A stretch of 64,000 bases of DNA from an uncultured Sphingomonadaceae bacterium (GTDB taxonomy: Bacteria; Pseudomonadota; Alphaproteobacteria; Sphingomonadales; Sphingomonadaceae), in contig CANLBM010000013.1 of assembly GCA_947488845.1 (NCBI GenBank), positions 47,662-111,661 on the forward strand, written 5' to 3'. A program made the translations under genes and the position numbers. Under the pieces are notes generated by a model. The model saw nothing but the letters and a program-made list of their open reading frames with translations. It had not been told where the DNA came from and ran no database searches. This document shows, in pieces, positions 9,497 to 18,469 of this stretch. The first letter of the stretch is position 1, and each line of letters opens with the position of its first letter.

Positions 9497-10172
9497 TCTT
9501 AATTCTGCAGGTGCGTCCGGTTATGAAGAAGTAGTCCCTCTGTGGCGAACGACCACTGAACAACGAGAATTTTCTTCCTGGACCTGTGGACTGGAGCCGG
9601 AGGCAGAGGTCCGGGATAGTGAAAGCTTCACGAGCTTCGCAGGACGCAGCGAGCGTAAGGAAACGGAACCTCCTGTCGATCTGGATGCTGATATATTTGG
9701 GGTCGCGTACAAGAAAGGATGGGAAGACGGTCAGGCCGCTTTGGCGGATGAACATGCCTCGTCGAACCGAGACAGCGATGCACTGGCTGCAGCCATCCAG
9801 CATTTGAACGATTTGTCTTCGCCGGACAGTTATACATTTATTCTATCGGCGGTGGAGTCCCTGTTCAAACGTTGCTCGGAATTGGCCGTTCCCGATCCGG
9901 TCTTATTACAAGCTTGGGCAATGCAATTGGCCGAGCTCGTGGATCAAGACCAAAAAGGGATCACGCTTGTACTCCATCCGGATGACGTCGGGCTGATTGA
10001 TACCACGATATGCAAATTGGCCCTGCGGGGTGATGAATCCATGCTGCGGGGTAATTTGAAACTCAGTCATTCGGGAGGTTGGATTGAAAAAGGCTCGACA
10101 GTGGTGCTGGATGAGCTGCGCACGCTGATCGACGAGTTCAGCGGCGTCACATCGGAGCCTGGCCATGAATGA
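9489..10172 (+). CDS. fliH: flagellar assembly protein FliH
   Basis: 227 residues. Overall similarity to FliH is weak, but position between fliG and fliI and the C-terminal V-ATPase-E-like region (LVLHPDDVGLIDTTICKLALRGDESMLRGN, then SHSGGWIEKGSTVVLDELRTLIDEF) support the call. FliH is the peripheral stalk and negative regulator of the FliI ATPase. The ATG at 9489 is chosen over the GTG at 9474 because AGGAG (9478-9482) sits 6 bases ahead. Both ends overlap neighbours, so translation is coupled. Confidence 0.85.
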   Translation: MSDLNSAGASGYEEVVPLWRTTTEQREFSSWTCGLEPEAEVRDSESFTSFAGRSERKETEPPVDLDADIFGVAYKKGWEDGQAALADEHASSNRDSDALAAAIQHLNDLSSPDSYTFILSAVESLFKRCSELAVPDPVLLQAWAMQLAELVDQDQKGITLVLHPDDVGLIDTTICKLALRGDESMLRGNLKLSHSGGWIEKGSTVVLDELRTLIDEFSGVTSEPGHE

Positions 10173-11523
10173 TGTTGCTGCCCCGAACCCGGCCCCGGTC
10201 GGTTCTCCGGCAGCGGCTTGTGATGTGCTGGCGCGGCTTGATGATATTGGAAATGAAGCGCGATATGTCGGCAAATTGTCGGCGCATGACAACGGCATGC
10301 TGGAGGTCACTGGCTTTGAATATCCGATCGGTTATTCGGGTCGTGTGATCGCGACCGATGGCCGAGAGATCAGTGCCGAGGTTGTCGGTTTCAAGGGTTC
10401 CAGAACGCTAATGATCCCGATGGTGCAAGACGCTCCGTTGCGGAGTGGAAGTCGTGTGCTGCCCTATGCGAAATCCAATCATGCTGCAGTCGGTGAAGCC
10501 CTCTTTGGCAGGGTGATTGGGCCCATGGGAGAACCGATTGACGGCAAAGGTCCGATATTGACGACCGAAACCGTTCCATTGGCGGGGCAAGAAGGCAACG
10601 TCCTTCGGCGCGCCAGTGTTTCCAAACCCATCGACATCGGTATTCGTGCGCTAAATGGTCTGCTTACCATGGGGCAGGGACAGCGCATGGCCATTATCGC
10701 GGGCTCGGGCGTCGGCAAGTCGATGTTGATCAACCAGATACTGGACGGTGTTGTGGCAGACGTCGTGGTTGTCGGCTTGATTGGCGAGCGCGGCCGCGAA
10801 GTGAACGATTTTGTCAGTCGCCGCCGTGAAATAAAAGATTCTGTGCCCACTGTAACGATTGCTGTTCCGGCCGATCACTCACCATCATCGAGATTGAAAG
10901 CCGCATATCGCGCAACGGCTGTCGCGGAATATTTCCGATCGAAGGGTCTGTCGGTAGTTCTGGTGATCGACAGTCTTACCCGTGTTGCTCACGCGCAGCG
11001 CGAAATTGGGCTGGCCGCCGGGGAGCCTCCGACAATGAAAGGTTATCCGCCATCCGCACTGTCGCTGATTCCGCGATTGATCGAACGAGCCGGCAATGAC
11101 AGCGATACCGGTGGATCAATAACCGCAATTTATACCGTGCTGGCCGATGGCGACGATTTGGATGATCCGGTCGTCGATAGTGCTCGCGCCATTGCTGACG
11201 GTCACATCATATTATCAAGGTCGTTGGCAGAACAGGGGGTTTTTCCGGCGATTGATGTGGGCAAGTCAATAAGCCGCGTCGCTGTCGATATTATCGATTC
11301 CGAACATCAGCAAGCACAACTTCATTTCAGGCGCCTTTGGTCGATTTACGAAGAAAACCGGGACCTTGTCCTGATGGGCGCATATCAAGCAGGCAATGAC
11401 CCCAATATAGATGAAGCCCTAGCGAGCTGGCCAATGCTGATCGACTATATCAAGCAGAAACCACGTGAACTGGTGGACTTCCGGACAAGCGTGACTCAGC
11501 TTTCCGGTCTGTTTGCGTCATGA
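10165..11523 (+). CDS. fliI: flagellum-specific export ATPase FliI
   Basis: 452 residues. Walker A is GSGVGKSML near residue 180, the GERGREVNDF motif follows, and the Walker B region is VVLVIDSLTR with the ATP synthase beta signature PPSALSLIPRLIERAG. FliI is the hexameric ATPase that helps load substrates onto the export gate. It overlaps fliH by 8 bases and fliJ by 4 (ATGA). Confidence 0.97.
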   Translation: MNDVAAPNPAPVGSPAAACDVLARLDDIGNEARYVGKLSAHDNGMLEVTGFEYPIGYSGRVIATDGREISAEVVGFKGSRTLMIPMVQDAPLRSGSRVLPYAKSNHAAVGEALFGRVIGPMGEPIDGKGPILTTETVPLAGQEGNVLRRASVSKPIDIGIRALNGLLTMGQGQRMAIIAGSGVGKSMLINQILDGVVADVVVVGLIGERGREVNDFVSRRREIKDSVPTVTIAVPADHSPSSRLKAAYRATAVAEYFRSKGLSVVLVIDSLTRVAHAQREIGLAAGEPPTMKGYPPSALSLIPRLIERAGNDSDTGGSITAIYTVLADGDDLDDPVVDSARAIADGHIILSRSLAEQGVFPAIDVGKSISRVAVDIIDSEHQQAQLHFRRLWSIYEENRDLVLMGAYQAGNDPNIDEALASWPMLIDYIKQKPRELVDFRTSVTQLSGLFAS

Positions 11524-11960
11524 AGCAGCGGGTCAGAGGGTTGCGACGGGTACTCAAGGTTCGTGATACGCAAAAGCGTCTGAAGGAGCGCGCCTTGATG
11601 CAAGCGGGCAGCCATTGTGCTTCAATGGAAGACAATGCGAGGAGAATAAAAAGCCTTCACGCCGAGACCCACAAGAGCGAGGTCGCGGTAACAGCAGGGT
11701 CCCTTGCGGCCAAGATGGAAATTTCTGATCGTTTGCTGGAGGCTTCGCATGTGGTCGAGATATCCGTTCAGGCCGCGATGCAGAATCTTGCCGCCGCTGA
11801 GCGGCAAAATTTTGCCGCTCAGGCAATCCACGATGGCACTGAGAAACTGTTGAAATCGAAGGTTTCAATGCTCCGGAAAAAAGATGTTCGGCAAGCAGAT
11901 GCATCAACTAACATATTGTATAATATAAATAATTACAAAAAGCGAGGAACGCTAAGATGA
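11520..11960 (+). CDS. fliJ: flagellar export protein FliJ
   Basis: 146 residues, mostly helical and charged (RVLKVRDTQKRLKERALMQAGSHCASMEDNARRIK), the long coiled-coil type expected of the FliJ stalk between FliI and FlhA. Sequence identity in this family is low, so the call leans on position between fliI and fliK. Start and stop both overlap neighbours by ATGA. Base composition near the stop is AT-rich. Confidence 0.75.
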   Translation: MKQRVRGLRRVLKVRDTQKRLKERALMQAGSHCASMEDNARRIKSLHAETHKSEVAVTAGSLAAKMEISDRLLEASHVVEISVQAAMQNLAAAERQNFAAQAIHDGTEKLLKSKVSMLRKKDVRQADASTNILYNINNYKKRGTLR

Positions 11961-13264
11961 TTGGTAAACTCATGTCCGAAGCTGCTCACTCCATAATTGG
12001 CATGTTTTCTGCAAGGTCTGCAGGTATGGAAAGCAACCCTTCAAATTCTGATTTCGGATCACTTTTGCTGTCACCGGAGGAACCACCTCAATCCGGTGCA
12101 GGTGAAACGGAAATTGAAATCTCCGATGTTGAGAGTGTCGACGCCGGGGATCTCGATGCAGTTCCAACCCAACATTGCGAGACGACCAATGTTCTGCCAT
12201 TTGCCAATCAGAGCCTTGGTGGCACGATATTTGATCACAATCGCTCGTCCGCAAAAACTGGACAGGATCAAGCCAATGCCGATCCCGTCGTTTCCGATAC
12301 TCCGGACGAAGAATTGTCGCTCAAATTTAATAGAGATACGCTGCAGAACATTCGATCAACCGCCTTTTCTGTTGATGGGGATGTCCGCCACACCACAGCG
12401 AAACCGGCATCAGACATATTGGCGTCGCCGGCAAAACTCATTCCGGGTGGTGGCTCGCCGATTGATAGTGCGGAGGGCGCAGGAGACGCAGACCTTGCCG
12501 TTGGTCAAACGTTCAACGATCCGGCGAGCCAGCTGGAGCTGAACAAGCAGGCAGCAGCATCCGCCCATCTCGTTGCGAAGGCCGGAGAACAAAAGGATGC
12601 GCGGTCAGAGCCAGGCAAGTTTGGGTTCCGGCCTACGGCACTCGATAATTTGCAGGTCACCACCAGTTTGCAGAAACCGGCTGTCATCGACAGCGAGTTT
12701 TTTGATCCAGCGAAGCCGGATGTGCCATCCGCAGTGAAGAGCTTCGAAACATCGATGGAGCAGCTGCCACTAGCCAATTCCTCCGCTCAACTGGCGGCTC
12801 GTGAAACCATTCAGAAGTCCGCGTCATTCGATATCTCCTCGCCCAAGGTTGCCGAAAGACTTGGTTCCGAAATTGCAGAAATTTCGGCTAACGGCGGAAC
12901 GAAGAAGTTTGAGATCAATCCTCGTAATCTTGGCCGGATGGAAATCATTTTTACCACCCGTGGGTCAAGGGAGATTATTGAAATTCAAACCGAGCATCAA
13001 GCGGCCAAGGATATCATTGCTCAACATAGCCATGCGCTACAGGACATTTTGAAATCCCAGGGGCGTGACGATCTGACACTCCGCATCGACGTCAAGGATA
13101 ATATATTCTCGTCATCAAGGCCGGATGGCGGAAATCTTGCACAGCAGGAAAGCGGCGATGGTCGTGAACAATCCGCGAGGTCGTCGCAGAATCGCCAGAT
13201 CGCAAAGTCGTTCGATAGCGCTCCCGAAAGTGAATCCGTGTCCGACAATAGCCGATACGCCTGA
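11957..13264 (+). CDS. fliK: flagellar hook-length control protein FliK
   Basis: 435 residues. The first 270 are low-complexity and poorly conserved, as in FliK rulers. The C-terminal part has the substrate-switch domain (FEINPRNLGRMEIIFTTRG, then ALQDILKSQGRDDLTLRIDV). FliK measures hook length and switches FlhB from hook to filament export. It overlaps fliJ by 4 bases, and fliL follows after 44 bases. Confidence 0.9.
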   Translation: MIGKLMSEAAHSIIGMFSARSAGMESNPSNSDFGSLLLSPEEPPQSGAGETEIEISDVESVDAGDLDAVPTQHCETTNVLPFANQSLGGTIFDHNRSSAKTGQDQANADPVVSDTPDEELSLKFNRDTLQNIRSTAFSVDGDVRHTTAKPASDILASPAKLIPGGGSPIDSAEGAGDADLAVGQTFNDPASQLELNKQAAASAHLVAKAGEQKDARSEPGKFGFRPTALDNLQVTTSLQKPAVIDSEFFDPAKPDVPSAVKSFETSMEQLPLANSSAQLAARETIQKSASFDISSPKVAERLGSEIAEISANGGTKKFEINPRNLGRMEIIFTTRGSREIIEIQTEHQAAKDIIAQHSHALQDILKSQGRDDLTLRIDVKDNIFSSSRPDGGNLAQQESGDGREQSARSSQNRQIAKSFDSAPESESVSDNSRYA

Positions 13265-13308
13265 AAGCCATTCCCGGATTCAGAAGTTTAATTAACCCAG
13301 AGGTTCAA

Positions 13309-13884
13309 ATGTCAAAGACGAAACCAGACGATGAAAATCCCAAACCCAAGAAAAAGGGTAAACTTAAAACGGTTCTGTTCGCCACGGGCTTGATTGCCTT
13401 GCTCGGTGGTGGAGGAGCTGCCGGAGGTTTTTATGCGGCAGGAATGATCGGTGGAGATCATGAGGAACCTGAAGATCCGAACAAGCCGAAGATTATCATG
13501 AAAGACGGAACCGCCGTCAGTGAAAAAGAAGCCAGTAACACGACGCCGAAAGAAGCGTCCAGTGCGTTCAAGGTGACCTATCACCAGATCGAACAGCCGT
13601 TTACCTCTAATCTGTCGAATTCAGACAGCTTCGCCCAATTGTCGTTGGCGGTTTCGACATATTATGACGAACGCGTTTTCGAAAATGTCATCAATCACGA
13701 AATTGCCATTCGATCCGCTGTTCTTATGGAATTGGGGCAGCAGGATGCGATTGAACTTGAGGCACCGGAAGGCAAGCTCAAGCTGAAGAAAAAGTTGCGC
13801 GATATTATCAATGAAACGCTGAAAGAGAAAACAGGCTTCGGTGGAATTGAGGACGTCTATTTTACCAACATGGTTGTTCAATAA
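13309..13884 (+). CDS. fliL: flagellar basal body protein FliL
   Basis: 191 residues: a short Lys-rich cytoplasmic tail, one membrane segment (VLFATGLIALLGGGGAAGGFYAAGMIGG, residues about 23-50) and a periplasmic stomatin-like domain ending in the conserved VYFTNMVVQ. FliL associates with the stator units and supports torque. AGAGG lies just upstream of the ATG. It begins the fliLMNOPQR block. Confidence 0.93.
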   Translation: MSKTKPDDENPKPKKKGKLKTVLFATGLIALLGGGGAAGGFYAAGMIGGDHEEPEDPNKPKIIMKDGTAVSEKEASNTTPKEASSAFKVTYHQIEQPFTSNLSNSDSFAQLSLAVSTYYDERVFENVINHEIAIRSAVLMELGQQDAIELEAPEGKLKLKKKLRDIINETLKEKTGFGGIEDVYFTNMVVQ

Positions 13885-13907
13885 GCGCGTTTGAAAGTAG
13901 CAATATC

Positions 13908-14831
13908 ATGACGAATTCCAAACCATCAACAACCAGCTCGGAAGCATCGGCAGAAGAGAATATCGCTACCCCGGTAAGTCACAGCCTGCTTAAAAAAGGA
14001 GGTCCGGACGGTATTTTATTGTCCGCCTACAAGAAGGTTGAGAAAAAACTGGACGGCGTTTTGAAACTGTATCTTTCAAATGTCATCGATTGTGAAATGA
14101 AAGTGGAAGTTGGCGAGAGCGCAAAGCTGTTGTTCAAAGATTGGCTTGCCGCTCCGGACACAGAATCTGTTTATCTGGAATTTCAACTGGGTGCCTCGGA
14201 GAGGCCGATATTGGTTCGCGTCTCCCGGATATTTTTGAGTGCATCGGTTGATTGCTTCTTTGGCGGACAATTTGATGGTGAAGCGCACAGCAGTGGCGAT
14301 CTTAAACAATCTGAAATTGCGATGATCAACCGGTTGGCTGGCGCGATCGCGGCCGGATTGTCCGACGCCTGGTCAACGCTCTTTGACTCTCCCGTTCGCT
14401 ATAGTCGCTATTTCCACGACAAGGATGACATTGATCTGGATCTGGATGACGAGAATGTTCTGGTTTCCGCTTCTTTCGTCCATCTCTCCGGACACCGAAT
14501 CGCGGCCATGGATGTCGTTCAGACACTCGACGGATTGATTGCAATCGAACCACAATTAAACCGTCCCCATCACCGGGAGGCGAACGAGGTTGACCCGGTC
14601 TGGAAGGCTAATCTGAAAGATTCTGTCGAACAGATTTATATGCCCGTTCGTTCGGTTCTGGCTCGTCCGACCATGCAGTTGTCGGAGCTTGCCAGACTTG
14701 CTGTTGGAGATATTTTGCCCGTCGCGCCAACCGACAACGTTCCGCTTATTGTCGGAGATCGGGTGTTTGCCCACGGCAGTATCGGTGAACAAAATGGCGG
14801 TGTAGCCTTTAAAATCAAACAATTTTTGTAG
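13908..14831 (+). CDS. fliM: flagellar motor switch protein FliM
   Basis: 307 residues, slightly short. The middle CheC-like domain spans about 40-215 (FLSASVDCFFGGQFDG, LAGAIAAGLSDAWSTLF), and the SpoA domain is at 225-305 (MQLSELARLAVGDILPVAPTDNVPLIVGDRVFAHG). The extreme N-terminus lacks an obvious CheY-binding LSQDEIDALL motif, so the chemotaxis input may be diverged. FliN, encoded 9 bases downstream, has the matching SpoA partner. Confidence 0.92.
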   Translation: MTNSKPSTTSSEASAEENIATPVSHSLLKKGGPDGILLSAYKKVEKKLDGVLKLYLSNVIDCEMKVEVGESAKLLFKDWLAAPDTESVYLEFQLGASERPILVRVSRIFLSASVDCFFGGQFDGEAHSSGDLKQSEIAMINRLAGAIAAGLSDAWSTLFDSPVRYSRYFHDKDDIDLDLDDENVLVSASFVHLSGHRIAAMDVVQTLDGLIAIEPQLNRPHHREANEVDPVWKANLKDSVEQIYMPVRSVLARPTMQLSELARLAVGDILPVAPTDNVPLIVGDRVFAHGSIGEQNGGVAFKIKQFL

Positions 14832-14840
14832 GACGAGAAG

Positions 14841-15182
14841 ATGAATGATATGACTCATGATAGCGAAATGCTGGATACGGCATCGCGTGTTGATATCGAA
14901 GGGGCTCCTGCCCAGGACCATTATCGTTTCTTGTCCGATATCAAAGTCAGGCTCTCGGTTGAGGTCGGCAATGTTTCGATGACAATATCCGAAATAATGG
15001 ATTTGCAAGAAGGGTCTGTGGTCGAGCTTGACCGGCAGGTTGACCAGTTGATCGACATCAATGTCAACGGAACGCTCGTGGCCCGGGGAGAGGTCGTTCC
15101 GGTCAAAAATAAATTCGGTGTTCGTATCGCCGAGATCGTATCCAACGGCATGACGCGTGCGCGTGTGGAAAGGCGCAACTGA
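14841..15182 (+). CDS. fliN: flagellar motor switch protein FliN
   Basis: 113 residues. A single SpoA domain (FLSDIKVRLSVEVGNVSMTISEIMDLQEGSVVELDRQVDQLIDINVNG, then GEVVPVKNKFGVRIAEIV) follows a short acidic N-terminus. FliN completes the C-ring and receives FliH-FliI cargo. Its stop codon TGA overlaps the fliO ATG. Confidence 0.94.
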   Translation: MNDMTHDSEMLDTASRVDIEGAPAQDHYRFLSDIKVRLSVEVGNVSMTISEIMDLQEGSVVELDRQVDQLIDINVNGTLVARGEVVPVKNKFGVRIAEIVSNGMTRARVERRN

Positions 15183-15436
15183 TGACCTTCTACATCGTCA
15201 AACTGTTTATCATGGTGCCGATGATCGGCCTGCTGATCTACGGCTCGCTCTGGCTCTATCGCAAATATCAACCTCAGATGATGATGCGACAGAATTCAAA
15301 TCTTTTGAACGTCGTAGAGACGGTTCCGATGGGTGTTCAGAGCAAACTCGCCGTGGTCGATTTTGGCGGCCGTCAGATTCTGCTGGCCGTGACCCGTAAC
15401 GGAATCCAGAAGATAGATGTTCACCATGCGGACTAG
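15182..15436 (+). CDS. fliO: flagellar export protein FliO
   Basis: 84 residues with one N-terminal membrane segment ([21 protein letters not shown]) and a small cytoplasmic FliO domain ([34 protein letters not shown]). FliO is a scaffold for building the FliP ring. It is small and variable, and position between fliN and fliP supports the call. It overlaps both neighbours. Confidence 0.85.
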   Translation: MTFYIVKLFIMVPMIGLLIYGSLWLYRKYQPQMMMRQNSNLLNVVETVPMGVQSKLAVVDFGGRQILLAVTRNGIQKIDVHHAD

Positions 15437-16202
15437 TTTGAAAATATTCCTTGGGGTCGTGCTGTTTTTCGCATCTGCCTATGCCGCCGATCCGGCATTT
15501 GCTCAGGATGCGGCTCCGGGAGCGTCAGCTGCGTTAGAGCGTGCACTGGATGACGTCTCTGGCGATGGCCAGCCACTGAGTACAACATTGCAGATCCTGA
15601 TCGTGATGGGTCTGATGACCATATTGCCGTCGCTCATATTGATGATGACGAGCTTCACCCGGATCATAATTGTCTTGTCGATTTTGCGCCATGCACTGGG
15701 TTTGCAACAGACACCTCCCAACCAGGTATTGCTGGGTCTTGCATTATTCTTGTCGATGTTCGTCATGGCACCACAAATCGAGCAGATAAACGAGCAGGCG
15801 ATTGCACCTTATTCCGCTGACGAGATCGGCTTGACAGAAGCGATCGAGAAATCCGGAACGATCATGCATGGTTTCATGGCCAAGCAGACCCGGCAAAGTG
15901 ATCTCAAATTGTTTATGGAACTGTCGAACAAGGACGGCTTCGCCTCTGCTGAAGAAATCCCTTTCTCGATAATGTTGCCAGCTTTCATCACAAGTGAATT
16001 AAAGACGGCTTTCCAGATCGGATTTCTGATTTTCCTGCCATTCCTGATCATTGACCTCGTGGTGGCTGCGGTCTTGATGGCGCTGGGCATGATGATGCTG
16101 TCACCCGTGATTATCTCAATGCCATTTAAACTGCTGTTGTTTGTGATGATCGATGGCTGGGCGTTGACCATGGGATCTCTTGCCGGCTCTTTTGCGGTCT
16201 AG
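15417..16202 (+). CDS. fliP: flagellar export gate protein FliP
   Basis: 261 residues. A cleavable signal ([23 protein letters not shown]) is followed by four membrane segments and the FliP signatures ([73 protein letters not shown]). It forms the core of the export channel with FliQ and FliR. The ATG at 15426 is a possible alternative start. The start overlaps the end of fliO. Confidence 0.96.
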   Translation: MFTMRTSLKIFLGVVLFFASAYAADPAFAQDAAPGASAALERALDDVSGDGQPLSTTLQILIVMGLMTILPSLILMMTSFTRIIIVLSILRHALGLQQTPPNQVLLGLALFLSMFVMAPQIEQINEQAIAPYSADEIGLTEAIEKSGTIMHGFMAKQTRQSDLKLFMELSNKDGFASAEEIPFSIMLPAFITSELKTAFQIGFLIFLPFLIIDLVVAAVLMALGMMMLSPVIISMPFKLLLFVMIDGWALTMGSLAGSFAV

Positions 16203-16205
16203 ATC

Positions 16206-16481
16206 ATGACCGATAGTCCAGATTTCTTTATTGGCATTGCACAACAGGCGCTTTGGATCACTGCGCTGGCCGCTGCCCCGTTGCTTATCCCCGCGCTTTT
16301 GGTCGGGCTATTGCTGGGCATGGTGCAGGCTGCAACATCGATCAATGAACAGACCTTGAGTTTCGTTCCCAAGCTGGTTGTCGTGGCCGCCGTTGTCGCT
16401 ATTTTCGGTGGTTCCATTTTGCTGCTGATTGCAGATTTTACCCGCGAAATCTATGCGCGAATTCCGGACCTCCTGCTATGA
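16206..16481 (+). CDS. fliQ: flagellar export gate protein FliQ
   Basis: 91 residues with two hydrophobic helices (WITALAAAPLLIPALLVGLLLGMVQAATSINEQTL, then VAAVVAIFGGSILLLIADF), the normal FliQ layout. It lies 3 bases after fliP and overlaps fliR by 4, within the fliPQR export-gate block. Confidence 0.95.
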   Translation: MTDSPDFFIGIAQQALWITALAAAPLLIPALLVGLLLGMVQAATSINEQTLSFVPKLVVVAAVVAIFGGSILLLIADFTREIYARIPDLLL

Positions 16482-17260
16482 TCGCTCCAGGTTTCGCAGA
16501 GTTTGAAGGCCAGATGTGGATGTGGCTGATGGCGATGATCCGGCCAAGTGCGGCGATGGTTGTCGCGCCGATTTTTGGTGCTGCGAACATTCCGATTCAG
16601 GTCCGCATCGTGCTTGCATTCATGATCGGAATGGTCGCGACCAACAGCGTAAATATTGACCTGCCGACGGAAACTGCAATTTCCTTGGGTAACAGCTTGT
16701 TCGTCCTGGGGGAAGTTATCACCGGTCTGGCCATCGGATTTGCGCTCCAGCTTGGTTATTCCAGCGTATTGATTGCCGGAGAAACGATCAGCAACGCGAT
16801 GGGCCTTGGCTTTGCCAGTATGTCGGATCCGCAAACCGGCCAATCGACTCCGGTAATCGGCCAGTTTCTCACTATTTTCGCGACCTTGCTTTTGCTCGCT
16901 ATTGACGGACATCTGCTGTTGGTTGCGACTATTGTCAAAAGCTATGCTGCACTGCCTCCCGGCTTTGCGATGATGGGCCCCGATATGCTTTACAGCATGG
17001 TGCAATTTGGCGGGACATTGTTTTCAATGGGATTGCTCATTGCTCTGCCAGTGGGCGGCGCCCTAATTCTGGTTCAATTGATGATGGGATTTCTGGCCCG
17101 GACCGCGCCTGCGCTTAACCTGTTTGCGGTCGGCATACCGGTGACGATAACCGTCGGACTGGTAGCTTTAGCCGTGACCGCGCCGATCATCGCCGACGCT
17201 GTTATTCAAGCATTGGGCATGGGACTTGACCAGGCAGCGCTCGTCGCTGGAGGTGCATAG
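16478..17260 (+). CDS. fliR: flagellar export gate protein FliR
   Basis: 260 residues, multi-spanning, with FliR features such as RPSAAMVVAPIFGAANIPIQVRIVLAFMIGM and AGETISNAMGLGFASMSDPQTGQSTPVIGQFL. One copy completes the helical FliP5Q4R1 channel. The ATG overlaps the fliQ stop, and its TAG shares a base with the flhB GTG. Confidence 0.95.
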   Translation: MIAPGFAEFEGQMWMWLMAMIRPSAAMVVAPIFGAANIPIQVRIVLAFMIGMVATNSVNIDLPTETAISLGNSLFVLGEVITGLAIGFALQLGYSSVLIAGETISNAMGLGFASMSDPQTGQSTPVIGQFLTIFATLLLLAIDGHLLLVATIVKSYAALPPGFAMMGPDMLYSMVQFGGTLFSMGLLIALPVGGALILVQLMMGFLARTAPALNLFAVGIPVTITVGLVALAVTAPIIADAVIQALGMGLDQAALVAGGA

Positions 17261-18402
17261 TGGCGGAAGAATCCCAGAGCGGCGGAGAAAAAACCGAAGC
17301 ACCAACCCCAAAGAAACTACAAGACAGTTCCAAAAAGGGAGATGTCCTCCAGTCCCGCGACTTGGGTGGTGCGATGATCATCTTTGTCGGCACGGTTGCG
17401 TTCCTGATGTTTGGCGGCCTGCTTTATGGGGCGCTGGCCGATATGGTCGCCAGTGCGCTTATCATTCACCCTGAAGATATCGAGGCGTTCGATGTTGGCG
17501 GTCGCAGCGCAGCTTTGGTGTCCAGCATAGTACCGGAATTCATGAGCCTGTTTGCATTGTTGTTGGTCGCTGCTGTTGCGACGCCGGCGGTGCTGGGTTC
17601 GTTGGGCTTTCGATGGTCTGCGATGAAACCCAAACCGTCAAAGCTTGATCCGATAAAGGGCTTGAAGCGCATTTTTGGTGCGAATGGCGTGATGGAACTC
17701 GGTAAATCGCTGATGAAAGTCATTTTGATCGGAGCCGTGGGCGGATCAATATTATATCTGCATTTTGACCAGATGGCGCAGCTCGCGGCGCAAGATTTGA
17801 ACAATGCAATCGAGAGTTTTGCATCCTTATTCCTGAAGCTCCTTATCGGTATCTGCGTCAGCATGGTGTTGATCGCGATGATTGATGTTCCGATCCAGCT
17901 ATTCCAGCGTAGCAAGCGTCTGAAAATGACGAAACAGGAAATCAAGGATGAGTATAAGGAAAGCGAGGGGTCTCCGGATGTTCGTGCACTTCAGCGTCAG
18001 AGGCGCAGCGAAATGCTCAACGATTCAACCCGCAAGGCTGTTTCCGATGCGACGGTCATCTTGGTCAACCCAACTCATTTCGCCGTAGCCCTGCGATATG
18101 ACCGGGACCGGGATATGGCACCGGTCGTACTTGGCAAGGGATGTGATGCAGTCGCGCTCGCTATGAGAGAAATGGCCGGTGAAATTGGCAAGCCGGTGAT
18201 GGAGTATCCAGATCTCACGAGATCGATATATTATACGTCAAACGTCGGCGATGTGATTGATGATCGTCTTTATGCCGCTGTCGCGATGGTCCTTAGTTTC
18301 CTGATCCAGCTTGATGCCAAATTGGTCAGTCCTATCCACAAGCCAAAAATCTCTCTGCCGGATGACGTCCGATACAGCGCTGACGGCGCGCGGATGGCCT
18401 GA
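17260..18402 (+). CDS. flhB: flagellar export switch protein FlhB
   Basis: 380 residues starting at GTG with GGAGG (17249-17253) 6 bases upstream. Four membrane segments lie in the first 210 residues. The cytoplasmic domain carries the self-cleaving NPTH motif (N270-P271-T-H) that switches export from rod/hook to filament substrates. FliK, encoded earlier in the operon, triggers this switch. Confidence 0.96.
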   Translation: MAEESQSGGEKTEAPTPKKLQDSSKKGDVLQSRDLGGAMIIFVGTVAFLMFGGLLYGALADMVASALIIHPEDIEAFDVGGRSAALVSSIVPEFMSLFALLLVAAVATPAVLGSLGFRWSAMKPKPSKLDPIKGLKRIFGANGVMELGKSLMKVILIGAVGGSILYLHFDQMAQLAAQDLNNAIESFASLFLKLLIGICVSMVLIAMIDVPIQLFQRSKRLKMTKQEIKDEYKESEGSPDVRALQRQRRSEMLNDSTRKAVSDATVILVNPTHFAVALRYDRDRDMAPVVLGKGCDAVALAMREMAGEIGKPVMEYPDLTRSIYYTSNVGDVIDDRLYAAVAMVLSFLIQLDAKLVSPIHKPKISLPDDVRYSADGARMA

Positions 18403-18422
18403 TTTCAAATTGGACCAACCCA

Positions 18423-18449
18423 TTAATTTGCGTTCCGAAGCGCCGTAGA
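18423..18449 (+). promoter_or_regulatory. candidate sigma-28 promoter of fliDS
   Basis: TTAATTTG (18423-18430), 11 bases, then GCCGTAGA (18442-18449). It shares six leading bases of the -35 element, the exact spacer length and GCCGT with the flagellin promoter at 4830-4856. It ends 20 bases before the fliD ATG. The last bases of the -10 element deviate, so it may be weaker. Confidence 0.5.
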
Positions 18450-18469
18450 ATACCCAAAGGAAGATTATC

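Noticed and set aside
13245..13262. GCCGATAC near the fliK end as a sigma-28 promoter for fliL
   Set aside because: It lies inside coding sequence and lacks a TTAA-type -35 element 11 bases upstream.
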